A stretch of DNA of 64,000 nucleotides from Pteria penguin (GCA_035048485.1 CM068582.1:34488596-34552595), one strand, 5' to 3'; shown: positions 24,898-35,934, counted from the first letter of the stretch. The notes: generated from the sequence alone by a model not told the origin. Numbers and translations are program-made.

Positions 24898-27026
24898 TTC
24901 ATTAAAGATATATGTATTAATCATGATATAACAAAAGATTAAAAAAATAAGATTTTACTTAAAAATTTAAGATAAATCCCGAGGAGTATAGATAGTTTTC
25001 TAATGCAAAAAAACCCCTTTAACTGGAGTAGTCGGGCGCGCCTGACCCAAATTTCCGCTACGCCATTTTGAAGCGTAGCGGAAATCCGGGTCAGGCGCGC
25101 CCGACTATAACTGGAGTTACTTCCTTTTTCCGCCATCTTGGAGTTATACGGTCGAATGTTTGTGCATAAATTAACCATATTTTGTAAAGGATTTCTCCAA
25201 ACATAAGATGCTTCTGAAATTTTTGCAATTGTTATGCAATAATAAAGCCATTGTACAATATTAAAATGTTTTAGAGGCGCGAAAATATAAATAACTTTCT
25301 CAAAAACATTCAATAAATTTGAAGATATTTGAAACTGAAGTCTGAAGCAAAAACTCCAAAATGGCGGAAAAGGGAGGTAACTCAGATTAAATTTCATGCA
25401 TTCGAAAACTCTATAACTCATAACAAGTCACCAGTCTAGATCATCTAAGCGTTTGTGAAATAGTCTCATTGGTAGCAGAAGGTAGATAATGGTTTAACAT
25501 AATTATGCATTTGTCAGGAAAACAGAAGCGTACATAACTACAAAGTAATAACGGAAGCAAAACATTTCACATAGAATGAAATGTTCACAATCATTAACCT
25601 GGATGCCGTGGACTATCATCCGAGAAGAGATCCACATACGCCCCATCTTCTATCAACTGTCGTCTGCTACGAGTTTGAGTCCGCTCAAAGTTCCTCAAAT
25701 TAGCCCGAATACTCCCTGTGCTAGATTCTTTGCCATCAAGAGGCACTCTGTGAAAACTGAAAGAAAATAATATATGTGGGTCTGTAGGGTTTTGTAGTTT
25801 TGCGCATGGTTAAAATTTTACTTTTATGTGTACTCCTCAATCTATTCTTTGTTGTATATCCCATATATTCCATATACATACCTTCTTGGTCCGGATTCAT
25901 TACTACTTTGAACTCCTAGACTGTAATCGCTGGTATTTCCAATACTCTAAATGTAAGATGAAACAACCATTATAGAAGATACAGGTATGAATTTTATAAC
26001 TCATTTTACATTTCTTTAACGCTTACAGAGTTTTATATATAGTTATACAGTTCATACGTTGGAGATACATGAATATAGATTAGAAATAAGAATACATATC
26101 ATAAATATTTATCATTAATATATATAAGCATTTAAGCTAAACAAACAATGGAAAGAAATAATGCTCTTTGTAACCAAATCTTGGTAAATATCTCTATCTT
26201 GCTTGTAACCTTGGATTTTAATGTTCCTCCTCCGCACACTATATACTCCTTCAAACTATATGTTCATGTTGTACATATATATACTTGTGTGTGTATATGT
26301 GTGCGTGAACATGTAAGTGTGTGTGTGTTTGATATGTTATATTTATAATAGTATTATTTTATGATTAGTTTCGTTATACACACCTTAAAATTTGCACTTC
26401 GAATCCTTACAATATTGTAAATAATGTAAAATGTTCTTATGTTCTTTATTTTTTGTAGTATATATATATATAGCACAAAACACTACAGTTAACAAGGCAC
26501 CCTATATTTCACTTATATCCGTTCCCCGTCTGAGACTCGAACCCACGACCTATGGTACCGAATCACCTAGCTGTCATGCATCCGACCCTCTAACCGACTG
26601 AGCTACCCGAGCTCCACAAAAAATGGAGCTTTAATAGCCAATCATTAGCTAATCGCATGCATGACAACACGGCCGCGGAAAGTGAAGGAATTTACCCGAC
26701 GTAAACGCAGGCGGATCCCCTGAGAGGATACATCACTGAAAGAGAAATAGTACTATGGACCTTGGATCTCCGAAGAAATACCTGTAGAAAATAAAGACAA
26801 ATTAGACAAACATATAAAGCACAAAGACACTACAGTTAACAAGGCACCATAGGTCGTGGGTTCGAGTCCCAGACGGGGAACGGATATAAGTGAAATATAG
26901 GGTGCCTTGTTAACTGTAGTGTCTTTGTGCTTTATATGTTTGTCTAATTTGTTTTTATTTTCCACAGGTATTTCTTCGGAGATCCAAGGTCCATAGTACT
27001 CCCAGGTGTTTCACTGATTCTATTTG

Positions 27027-27109
<83 letters not shown>

Positions 27110-28023
27110 ACGTGTGTGTGTGTATGTGTGTAGGGTGTGTGTGTATGTAGATGTAGGTGTGTGTGTAAATGTAGGGGTGTGTGTGTGTGTAAAATAAAAT
27201 GAGTTGAAGTATACTGAAATACCCCAAGAGATGGCCTTAATTTTTCACTCTCTATACGACGTCGATCATTCTCTAGTTTGGACAGCTGACGTCGCATGAG
27301 AGCCTCCTCCTTCCTGGAACGGAAATATTAGACATTCTATTAATAGATAAAACGGATATATATAAATTCAGAAGTATAAAAGTTTAAAATATCATCATTA
27401 TATATGAACGTCTTCAATATTTAGCATACTGATGATCATCTTTGTATTTTACACTTAGACGTGCATGGATTTTAAGATTGCAACATCCTAATTGCACGTA
27501 GATAGCATATTTTAAATTCATTTTTGAAAACTTACAAATGTGTCAAAGGACACAAAAGGACAATACCAATGTAATGTGAGTTTATGGGTTTATTATTCGA
27601 AACCTGCATGTGCACATCCTTTTGTTTGTGTACTTTATTATGAATTCAGTATACAAACAAATAAAAGTGAATAAATGAATAAAACACATTATATTTTTTT
27701 CCGAACTTTTCTGCCATCAGAGAATGTAATCTACACGAAGAATTATAATAATAATTCAATCGTTTTAATCAAATATAAATTTAATGCTGAATCTTATTTT
27801 TCAGGATTTTTAATAGAAGTAGTATCTATCAATGTGATTCTTAGTTATTCCTTACGTCGGTGTGTATGTCTCTGTCACTGGTGACTTACCCTATCGCCTT
27901 CGCAGTGTATGACCCGCATTTGTCCAGATACTTCTGCTGCTTTGTGTACTCAGTTTGAAGAAGATGGCTTTTGCGGGAATGACTTGACGCAGTTCCCGAT
28001 TTTACTTGTGAATCGAAGTCCAT
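18893..28023 (-). CDS. Unrecognised coiled-coil protein with histidine-rich C-terminus
   Basis: Seven exons: 28023-27890, 27313-27223, 25946-25882, 25756-25599, 24287-23794, 20483-20386 and 19703-18893. Donors are GT and acceptors AG throughout. Phases 2, 0, 2, 1, 0, 2 agree at every junction, giving 616 residues from the ATG at 28023 to the stop at 18893. Residues about 46-75 are a charged helix (KEEALMRRQLSKLENDRRR). Residues 100-310 are Ser- and charge-rich and probably disordered. 320-460 is helical, with NHLEDLLFDISKDA, KFNPREMLECGYLRLS and a Glu/Lys/Ala stretch. 469-599 holds 39 His in about 131 residues, mostly in HGH, HHH and SHDxGHHHP patterns. Such tails can bind Zn, Ni or Cu, but that is inference. 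There is no signal peptide or membrane span. I do not recognise the family. A cytoplasmic or ciliary role is a guess. Confidence 0.8.
20803..21715 (+). mobile_element. Non-autonomous repeat (GCGAAGCGTAGCGGGACATA type)
   Basis: Starts near GTAACCTGCGAAGCGTAGCG, then TCGGTCCGTCCGTCTGTCC, followed by three loosely repeated blocks with ACCTTGACCTTGGAGTTTCA-type text and CATATGTGTATT. It ends near GCCCGACAGGCGACACATG. No coding frame. It lies in intron 5 of the histidine-rich gene. Confidence 0.6.
22997..23195. mobile_element. GCGCGGATCC-bordered MITE
   Basis: The ends ATGCGCGGATACAG and CTGGATCCGCGCAT are inverted repeats. The inside has a long G tract, GTCTGGACCCCCCTGG, and a repeated GGTTGGACCCCC block. 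Length about 185 bp. A related but more decayed copy is at 55105-55285. Confidence 0.8.
24832..24892. repeat. (TA)n microsatellite
   Basis: About 60 bp of uninterrupted TA in intron 4 of the histidine-rich gene. Confidence 0.97.
24987..25415. mobile_element. MITE with long inverted arms, hosting a hairpin insertion
   Basis: The left arm (TATAGATAGTTTTCTAATGC, then GAGTTACTTCCTTTTTCCGC and CATCTTGGAG) is inverted relative to the right arm (CTCCAAAATGGCGGAAAAGG, GAGGTAACTCAG, then ATGCATTCGAAAACTCTATA). The left arm is split at TAACTGGAG by the 79-bp hairpin at 25029-25107. No coding capacity. Confidence 0.78.
25029..25107. mobile_element. 79-bp hairpin element, 9-bp target duplication
   Basis: TAGTCGGGCGCGCCTGACCC at the left is the exact inverse of GGGTCAGGCGCGCCCGACTA at the right. 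The inversion continues inward through ATTTCCGCTACGC (one unpaired base), leaving a loop of a few bases. TAACTGGAG is repeated on both sides (25020-25028 and 25108-25116). GC-rich arms stand out against the AT-rich surroundings. Confidence 0.92.
26468..27001. mobile_element. Inverted pair of tRNA-derived SINEs forming a long hairpin
   Basis: A minus-oriented tRNA-like SINE (26468-26628) has head GGGTAGCTCAGTCGGTTAGA and B-box GGGTTCGAGTC. It faces a 5'-truncated plus copy (about 26848-26945). In addition 26750-26848 and 26900-27001 are near-perfect inverted arms of about 100 bp (left starting GTACTATGGACCTTGGATC, right ending in its inverse), separated by about 50 bp. Located in intron 2 of the histidine-rich gene. 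Confidence 0.85.
27034..27192. repeat. (TA)n(TG)n microsatellite
   Basis: TA repeats, then TG repeats with a few interruptions, directly downstream of exon 2 (27313-27223) of the histidine-rich gene and about 30 bp from its donor site. Confidence 0.95.
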
Positions 28024-28094
28024 TTCTATCCCCCAATTTTATTTGCTGATGTTCTACCTCTCCATTACCCCCCTCGGCAACCGATGGAAAGTTG

Positions 28095-28122
28095 TGACGT
28101 CATAATGATTATAATGACGTGA
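28095..28122. promoter_or_regulatory. CRE-like pair upstream of the histidine-rich gene
   Basis: A perfect TGACGTCA at 28095-28102 and a near match TGACGTGA at 28115-28122 lie 72-99 bp upstream of the ATG at 28023. CRE sites bind CREB/CREM/ATF factors. The same palindrome also occurs in dispersed repeats of this window (14060-14310, 59277), so chance or transposon origin is possible. Confidence 0.4.
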
Positions 28123-28205
28123 CTTTTTATTCGAAACTATGGACTAGTCGCCACATTCACCTTTCCATAAGACGTTTACATTACATTGTGTGACTTTCAT
28201 CTAAG

Positions 28206-28367
28206 CAGTGGCGGATTTAGAGTGGGGGGGGGGGGGCGGACCCCCTTTTGGCCACATATAAACTAGTAAAATCCTGATTTAGCGCCAAAAATGGCTAAGT
28301 CGTTTGGTTAATATATATGTGCTCACCGCCCCCCCCCCCCTTTCCGAAATCCTGGATCCGCCACTGC
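28206..28367. mobile_element. CAGTGGCGGA-bordered MITE
   Basis: Ends CAGTGGCGGAT and ATCCGCCACTG, with CTAAG directly repeated on each side. Inner G and C tracts and GTGCTCACCGCCCCC follow. About 162 bp. A longer relative fragment lies at 28570-28735 (GTGTCGGATCCAGG; CAGTGGCGGATCCAG; GGCGGCACATGTGTCTTAGC). Confidence 0.85.
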
Positions 28368-28569
28368 TAAGGTCCGACAAACCTCCGAAAAATGACGTAT
28401 TGGTTTATGATGTCATAAATAGAACAATAGAAAATCCTCTGAATGTCACGGCGTTCTTTTACGAAGCATGTAAGGGTCATTTGCTACCGTACGATTACTA
28501 TGTTTACTTATTTTGTTTAGATACATGGATATGATTTTGGTATTTTGGAAAGATGTTATGTTACAACAA

Positions 28570-28735
28570 ATATCAGTGTCGGATCCAGGATTACCGAAAA
28601 AGGGAAGGGTACATGTGAAACAGTGGCGGATCCAGAATTTCCGAAAAAAAAGGGGGGTGGCGGCACATGTGTCTTAGCCAAACTACTCAGTCATTTTTGG
28701 TGCCAAATCAGTCCCCCATACAATACACAGCTTTG
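28570..28735. mobile_element. CAGTGGCGGATCC transposon ends, two adjacent
   Basis: GTGTCGGATCCAGGATTACC at about 28575 is followed 46 bp later by CAGTGGCGGATCCAGAATTT and the GGCACATGTGTCTTAGCC block also seen at 8020. Two nested or tandem termini of the same family. Confidence 0.6.
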
Positions 28736-28739
28736 ATCT

Positions 28740-30060
28740 CGTAATAAAATTAAATGATAAATTAAAACACCTCGCTGTTGGTCTTGCTCGTGAGAAGTAA
28801 CATAATAACATTAAGCATTGCCATTGGATAATTGACATTTAAATCTGCATGACAGATGCATTAAGATTAGATAAGTTTACAATTAAAAGCTAGCAGCAAG
28901 AACATATCTAAATTAATAATGAAAGGCATGCAGTCCCCCCCCCCCTTTTTCCGTCCTACATGTACTCGATATATCCCCAGACAAATAATATACCTGGTGT
29001 GGATTCCCCACTCAACAAAATTTCTGGTTCGGTATCTGATGTTAGGATGTTGCACAGCTACAGTTAAAGAACGCGCATATAGTGAGTAGACAAACTAAAT
29101 AGAATTTACGATTTGATGAAAATACGCTTTATATGATTAAACCAGTCCCTTATTATTGCACAACTAAGGCGTGCTAGCCGACATGACATTGAATGCGGAA
29201 GAAGGCGTCGATGTTGAGCTCATATAAAGAGGTGAAACACTACGGCATGTGTCATACTGGTGTCTCACAGATCCCTGCGGTGGAGATTGCACAGTAACGC
29301 TCAGTAGATCATCGATTCCTGCTGCCTACGTGTTTGACCTTGCCGTGCTGACAGTGCGTCCTTCAGCGAGTCCGGAAGTAGACGAAGTACATTGTGTTAA
29401 ACCGACAGTAAGAGAATGTTTTTCAAGTGTGTATAATGCTTTATAAAACTGTATTTGATCGAAGCTTTATTTCATGTTTGATTGTTTTGAAAAGCCTTAA
29501 GGAATACAGCTATTTTAATAACGAACCAGATTATTCGTCTGTACGTCTGTGTGTCTGCGCATCTGTTTGATAATGTATACATCTACATGTATATTTCCTT
29601 CTATATGGTTCGACTGCGAAGATACTTCCATAACACATGGGCGATTTCCTCTGACCGGTACAGTATTTGATTACCTAAACGATTTTTGTTTCGGTGAATA
29701 TTGAAATGGCATAGATCGATCAATTAATAGACCGTTTAGTTACGGGTTGGATCCCTACCAGTGACTTGTCTGTGAGCGTACTCTCGGACCGTAAAGGCCG
29801 AGATAAGAGATTCCTCGCGTCTTCGGTACCGTCCAGGTAGAACTTTCTTTGCAGTGCATCCTTACGCAGTGTGAAATTTTAGTACCAAGCTCAAGATTTC
29901 TTATGTTAGGTTTTATATTTCGGATTAGCGTTTGCCATCATTATATACTTGATGTTAGGTAAACAACAAAACAAACAAGACAATGCTTCTAGAAAAATAT
30001 AAACGAGTACTTTCACGTATACACTCTTTGCTGACCTTGACCCAGTTTTTGCACTTTGAT
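28740..30060. other. Intergenic DNA without a recognised gene
   Basis: No supported exon on either strand. At about 29735-29900 there are weak traces of SINE family II (TTGGATCCCTACC; TTTGCAGTGCATCCTTACGC). A plus-strand open stretch at 29249-29446 carries no motif and has no splice context. Confidence 0.4.
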
Positions 30061-30062
30061 AA

Positions 30063-31890
30063 GGGGACGACCATTTGATCGTGGCCATTTGAGTGGAGCG
30101 GGGGGCTGGCACTTTTTGGAAATAAATATTCTGACTCTGAAAATGCTGGAAATAAAAAAATCTGGCTTTGTCTGAAATGAAAATAAATATTCTGGCTACT
30201 AGCCTATACATATACCAGGTTATGCAAATATAAAGCTGAATGTTGATTTTCTTTTCCGGCTCGCTTCGCTGGCCAGATTGCTCCCTATACTATAATGTGT
30301 AGTAGTTTAACTGTGTAACTCATATTTCAGCGGAATTTATAGCATTGGACAAATCGTGCTATTCAATATGTTCAACAAAACTTATTAGAATTGTAGCTTT
30401 TAAAAAATTTATTTGCATGTCCATTTTGAGGGGCAGACAGGGGAAGGCGCTACCACCTGCTTTCTGAGAGATTTTTTCTTCAGATTCTTGTTCGGAATAG
30501 TGTCATTCGCGTCCCCTTGCCGCAAATTTCCTATCCCTTTTCCGAACCTCCCCTGATGTTGTCCGCCCCTCATTTATGTGCTAGACACACCAATATTTTA
30601 ACATAAAAACGAGGGGCCAAAAGGGGTCTTAATTGAATTTGTCTCATCTCTCACTTGAGCACATATGCAAAGTTGATGTTTAAATCAAAATATGTAGATT
30701 TCAAAATCTATGGTGGCCGTATTTGTTGATATTGTTTTATCCCTTTTAAGTTTCATTCAAATCAGTGCAACAGGATATTCGTCAAATGATTTTAACACAT
30801 TTATTCTGATGTAAAATACATGTACACACAAACATAACTTTAAAATGATAACAAAAGAAAAACAACCAAAATGTGTATCTTCACTTAACGTACACGATAA
30901 CAAAAGTAAAAATGGGCCTATCAGTATTGTTCACCTTAGACAAAAAAAATATTGCACAATGATTGTAGATTGTCATAAGTCTTTAGTTCCTTTAAAACTT
31001 TCAAAACATGTAAAATTATACATCAGCAACATCTTTGCTTAATATCTACCAAGCTTTCTCTAATTTTATCTAGAAGTAGTGAAGACAAAGTTAGAAATGT
31101 GAAAAATCAATATATCAAAAATATTTATGAATTTTTTTTTTTGCATTAAGATAATATAATTCAAAGTAAGTCCAAACGAATAAAATATTATCATTTAGAT
31201 AGGAAGCCAAAACAACAACACTATCTCACACATCTTTCTATAGTGATAAATGGAATTCTCCCGCTGGATACTAGAGACTGAGAGAGACTATACACTTCAC
31301 TATAGAAATAGTACATGTAGTATAAAGACCTATGCAATTAAAGTAGTGTTTGCATATTCTTTGTTGAGTTAACCTTATATTAGAATGTGTTTTGGCAACA
31401 AAATATAATTATAGAAGGATGTGTGATAATGGCATATAAAGCCGGCGTGGCCTAGTGGTATCGCGATCTCCTCCTGATCGGGAGACCGGGGTTCGAGTCC
31501 CGCTCTGGTCATGCCGATGAGACAGTAAAAATCGAGACCCCGTGTCGTGGTATGCATGGCACGTTAAAGATCCCTCACTGCTTCGTGTGGGTCCGTTGCA
31601 AAGGTCAAAATTTGTATGCCCCGCATCGGGCAGATGCCGTCACCATATACGTGAAATATTCGTGGTGTGACGTTAAACAGAAATTAATCAATCAATCAAT
31701 CAATAATGGCATATATTACAATGTAATTCTAACAAGTATTTATTGTCGACAAAAAAATCAAGAAAATAAATAATCTGTCCAAGGATATTAAGGAAATAAA
31801 TATTCTATCCTTCAAAGATCTGAAAATAAAATAATCTGACTCGACCAAATCTGCCAGGCGTCTCCCCTCGGAATCAAATGGTCGTCCCCT
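30063..31890 (-). mobile_element. Non-autonomous DNA transposon, copy 2, with a SINE inside
   Basis: Inverted ends: GGGGACGACCATTTGATC at the left and GAATCAAATGGTCGTCCCC at the right. It is the reverse-oriented relative of 5240-6752, sharing GGGGGCTGGC, GGAAATAAATATTCTGACTC, GGGGCAGACA and AGATTATTTATTTTC-type borders. Without the SINE at 31441-31715 it is about 1.55 kb. No transposase frame. Confidence 0.82.
31441..31715 (+). mobile_element. tRNA-derived SINE, family II (best copy)
   Basis: The head GCCGGCGTGGCCTAGTGGTA with B-box GGTTCGAGTCCCGC is intact. The core has GATGAGACAGTAAAAATCGA, CACGTTAAAGATCCCTCACT, CGGGCAGATGCCGTCACC and ATACGTGAAATATTCGTGGT, with an AATCAATCAATCAATCAAT tail. 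Inserted in the DNA transposon at 30063-31890. Confidence 0.93.
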
Positions 31891-32369
31891 AAAGGCTACA
31901 TCTCACGCAAAATGCACGCTTCATTAGAATGATTTCATACTTAGTAGAAAGATTCCCTATAAAAAGGGATTGTGACCATTACACAAGGTACTGCATTTAA
32001 GGTCATGGTCACTGTTAACATTACAGACATCTTGTCTGGCCTGTATTTTTGTACACACTTCATTTAAATACATTCAAAATCGGTAGAAGCGATTTTATAG
32101 GAAAACGGTGTGTTATGATCTTCACTCAGGGTAATGTATCCAAGGTCAAGGTCAATATTAACTCGGCAGAAATATTATTCTTACCGGTCCGTAATTTCTA
32201 CAAGCCTCATAAAATTAAGTTCATGCAATGTAGGAAGGTCGTATTTCAAAACTCCGACAAATAATGCATTGTTTATCAAATCATAAATAGAACATTGAAA
32301 GAAGAGAGATTCATACAAAACTTTTACGACACACAGGGAGGGATTACCGTAAAATGATAAATGTATGAC

Positions 32370-32705
32370 GGATGGTACCGACCCAGATAATTCAATGGTG
32401 AGAGCGTCCTCTTTAATAGCGGAATGTTCTGGGTTCGATTCCCGGGTACTACCACATCTTTTTCTCCTGACTGTTACATTTGGTACCGCGACCAACCCTC
32501 ATGAGTTGCATGTTTGTATGTGCACTGTGAGGGTTACGATCTTTGAGTTGTTGTGTGTTTCGGTTTCCAGGATTGAAAAACTGTGGCAGGGGAGGAGTGT
32601 GACGGACGGGTATCGGACTGGATTGCTCAATGGTTAGAGCGTCTGCCTTGATAGTTGAAGGCTCTATGTTAGATTCCCAGATCCGGTCACATCTTTTTTC
32701 TCTTG
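32370..32705 (+). mobile_element. Two tandem tRNA-like SINE copies, family III
   Basis: Copy one has TCAATGGTGAGAGCGTC and GGTTCGATTCCCGGGTAC with CACATCTTTTTCTCCTGACT after it. Copy two has GCTCAATGGTTAGAGCGTC, TTAGATTCCCAGATC and CACATCTTTTTTCTCTTGCT. They sit just 5' of the P450 gene, within 80 bp of its ATG. Confidence 0.75.
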
Positions 32706-32781
32706 CTTGTTACAAAATACTTCGTCGTCAATCATGAATGAATATTTCATTTTATATTTTCAGTCGACTAAAGCCTAGAAA

Positions 32782-35700
32782 ATGTCAACGGACGTTTTAG
32801 TAATAGCTACATGTATGTTTCCGATCGTGGCGTCAATCATTTTGTTGCAGTACTGGAAGAAACCCGCGTATCGCAGTGTTCCGAGAATTCATGGAAGACT
32901 TCCCATCATGGGTAATGCATATCAAGTGGACTTGCAACGATGTCATTTAATTTTTGAAAATTGGACAAAACAATATGGCCCTATTTTCGAAGTGAAGCTT
33001 TATGGTGAAGAAATAGTGATTCTCAATGATGCCCAATGCATATATGAGGCCCTGATTGAAAAAGGTGACGCCCTCGCTGGTCGTCCTAGAATGTATAGAA
33101 CAGATCATAGTCAACGAAATCTGCGATCGATCGTGTGGCAGACGTATAATCCAAAATTAATCTTTTTACGAAAAGAAGTTCTAAAATCTCTGAAAATGTT
33201 TGGGAATGGCTTGTTGAACTTGGAAAAGAAATGTTTTCCGGAATTGGAAGATCTCGTTCACGTAATAAAAGAAAATTCATCGAGTTCTTTCTACCCCCAT
33301 GCAGTTATTCAAGATGCTGTTGTAAATGTACTTTTGTCATTTGTAAGTATGTCTATATTTCTTAACACAGTAGCATTTTTCATGTCCAAAATGCCGACTA
33401 TTTAAACAAAGTTTAAAAATACATGTACGTGTTTAATAGAAAAAAATATTGATCAAATAAATAGGTGTTTCCAATTGAAAAATTTGCAATGTAAAGTCAA
33501 AAATATGAATGTTAGAATAAAACTTAAAGTTGAAATGTATATAATTAATTGGTCATGGTTGTATTCTATTTTCGATGATATAAAACAAAACAAAGACCCG
33601 TCACATGATACAGATACAAACCAGACGGACCAAAACACGTAATGAATAATCGAGACATGTATCATTCTTGCATGATATACCGATATTGTGCAATGCCAAA
33701 GTATGACTATTTTTCAGTTAATTGGTCGCAGATTTGATTCGGTTAGCCCTGAAAATGAACTACTGAAGCAAATAGGATCACAGTTTAATATAGCATTTGG
33801 TCCAGGCAAGGGCAGGGTCTTGGATATTATTCCCTGGCTACGATTATTGAAAACTAATCAGCATAGGGAACTGGAAAAAGCACTTGCATCACGAGACCAT
33901 TTATGGGAAGAGTACATCTTGATAAATCCGGTGAGTGATTTGTCTGTTTATAGCATAGACAAATGAATGCCATTTTTGCAACCCAACCACTCCAGAAGAC
34001 ATAATAAATCATGATATTCTCAGTAGCAAGCTATATATATGTATTGTATCACAAAAGATCAAATTATGGTTTTAAATTCTTTGATCAGTTGTACATTTTT
34101 TTAGATTAGCGACAACAGTGTGGTTGGACATCTGTTAAATCTTCTTCGGACGGATGAAGGCCAAAAGAATGATTTGTCAATAGATACAATCAAAGAAGTG
34201 TTTACAAACCTTGTGTTAGCAGGCAAGTTTACATTTATATCCCTTTTGAAAACGTAAATTATTTTTATGACTGTAGTTCGTCTTTAACACTTTCTAAACA
34301 GTGTTAACCTACATTTATCTTATTGATGCAGTTCTGAGATATTTTGAGCATTGATGGCGGGTATGACTAGCTAAACAGGAGACGCTTCTTCTTCCGCTCT
34401 CACCTCCTTTTCCTACATATACTTTTGATATGACGTCCATTGTAGTACATTGTTAGAAGTGCCTTATAGACGTAGAACAAGTTTCGCGGTATTATACCAC
34501 ATGGTATTGTTGTCAAATGAGCATGTATTAATAGATAAATCATTCGGTTTGATAGGGTCCGACACGACCACCACGGCGATTGTATGCCTTCTATCCCTTG
34601 TACTGCATCATCCAAAAATACAGACGAGGATACAGGAGGAGATTGACAGTGTTCAAAAAAATGGTGGGCATGTTACATTGAAGGACAAGGATAGCATGCC
34701 CTATATTCAAGCGGTTCTATTGGAGACACTGCGCTATATAGCTCATGTCCCTCTAGCGGTTCCTCATTGTACCATGAGGGATGTACAACTTAACGGTTAC
34801 AATGTTGCCAAGGATACCACGGTATATATATTATGATTTCTCAATACTGGCACTCGCATAAACGGTTATACGATAATATTGTCATACTACCTTAATTATC
34901 AGAAAGTTCAACATGTGTAAGAAGTTATGTATAGCTGTGTTAGTTCTTTGCCTTTTCCTCAATTTACTAAGAATGTTTGGAGAAAATGAAATCTCTTAAT
35001 TGAAATTCAGAGAAAGGATATGTCCATTAAAACTTACATGAGATTTAGAAATCTTTCGAATATTTCTATCAGGTTTACATGAATATATGGGCAGCCCATC
35101 ATGACCCTGTTGTATGGCCAGAACCTTATAGTTTTCATCCTGAACGATTCCTCGACGTAGACGGTAACCTTGTACCTCCCCATCACCCGAACAGAAAAAG
35201 GTACGGAGTATACCATACTAGCCAAAACACAGAATTCTGGTTTTTTTTTTCATGTATATAAAACATACATACGTATAAAAGGTTAATCAAGACTGCAAAG
35301 CATTTTTAAATTGAAAATTTGTTATAAGTGTTACTCAGTATAACGAAATTCATAGTAAACGAATAAATAATTGTTGTACAAGAGACAGTGAACCTCCTCG
35401 CAAGTAATAGGTGATTTATAATTTGTATTAGAGATAGAGGGTGGTTTGAAATTGACAATAGGGTGGGAGGAGGGAAGTGGGAAATGCTGGATGGAGAAAT
35501 GAAGTTTTGAGGAGTTCCTCCGACAGATTGTCTATTCCAGTGTTTAGTTTTGTTTTCTATTGTACTTGAACACGCCTTACTTCGCTGAACCGCCACTGAC
35601 TTGTTAAACTGATACAAATGTTTAGGTATTTTCCTTGCAACAAGTTGAAAGGGGGTGGGGGAGAGTAAACGAACTGAATTTTCTTGAAATGAATTTACTT

Positions 35701-35934
35701 TTCAAATTATCTGTTTACAGATTATTAGTTTTCGGTGCTGGTCGCAGGGTGTGTCTAGGGGAGGTGTTAGCCAGAAACCGGTTGTTTCTATTTGTCACCA
35801 CATTGCTAAAAAACTTCACATTTATACCAGATGATCCAGAACGACTTCCAGAGGTGGACCCTAGACATTATGACCTCGGTTTAGTATTACATCCAAAGCC
35901 TTTTAAATTAAAAGCTGTAAAAAGAATGCATTGA
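32782..35934 (+). CDS. Cytochrome P450, clan 2 (CYP1/2/17-like)
   Basis: Six exons: 32782-33342, 33718-33930, 34105-34222, 34556-34821, 35073-35200 and 35721-35934. Together they encode 499 residues, the normal size for a microsomal P450. Phases 0, 0, 1, 0, 2 agree at all junctions. Residues 5-25 are an N-terminal membrane anchor, then a proline-containing hinge and GRLPIMGNAY (38-47). I-helix AGSDTT is at 297-302, ExxR is ETLR at 354-357, PERF is at 409-412, and the heme loop FGAGRRVCLG is at 433-442 with Cys440 as the heme thiolate. The enzyme should be an ER monooxygenase using NADPH-P450 reductase. Substrate is unknown. The C-helix WxxxR motif reads LIFLR (126-130), so the usual Trp is missing. 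Intron 3 uses a GC donor (AG|GCAAGT). Family-level naming needs a tree, so no symbol is given. Confidence 0.93.

Noticed and set aside
26520..26625. A minus-strand tRNA gene (GGGTAGCTCAGTCGGTTAGA, GGGTTCGAGTC)
   Set aside because: A long extra segment separates the boxes, and the element is duplicated in inverse orientation nearby, so it is a SINE.
29249..29446. Small plus-strand gene
   Set aside because: 65 codons without motif, upstream signal or splice partners.
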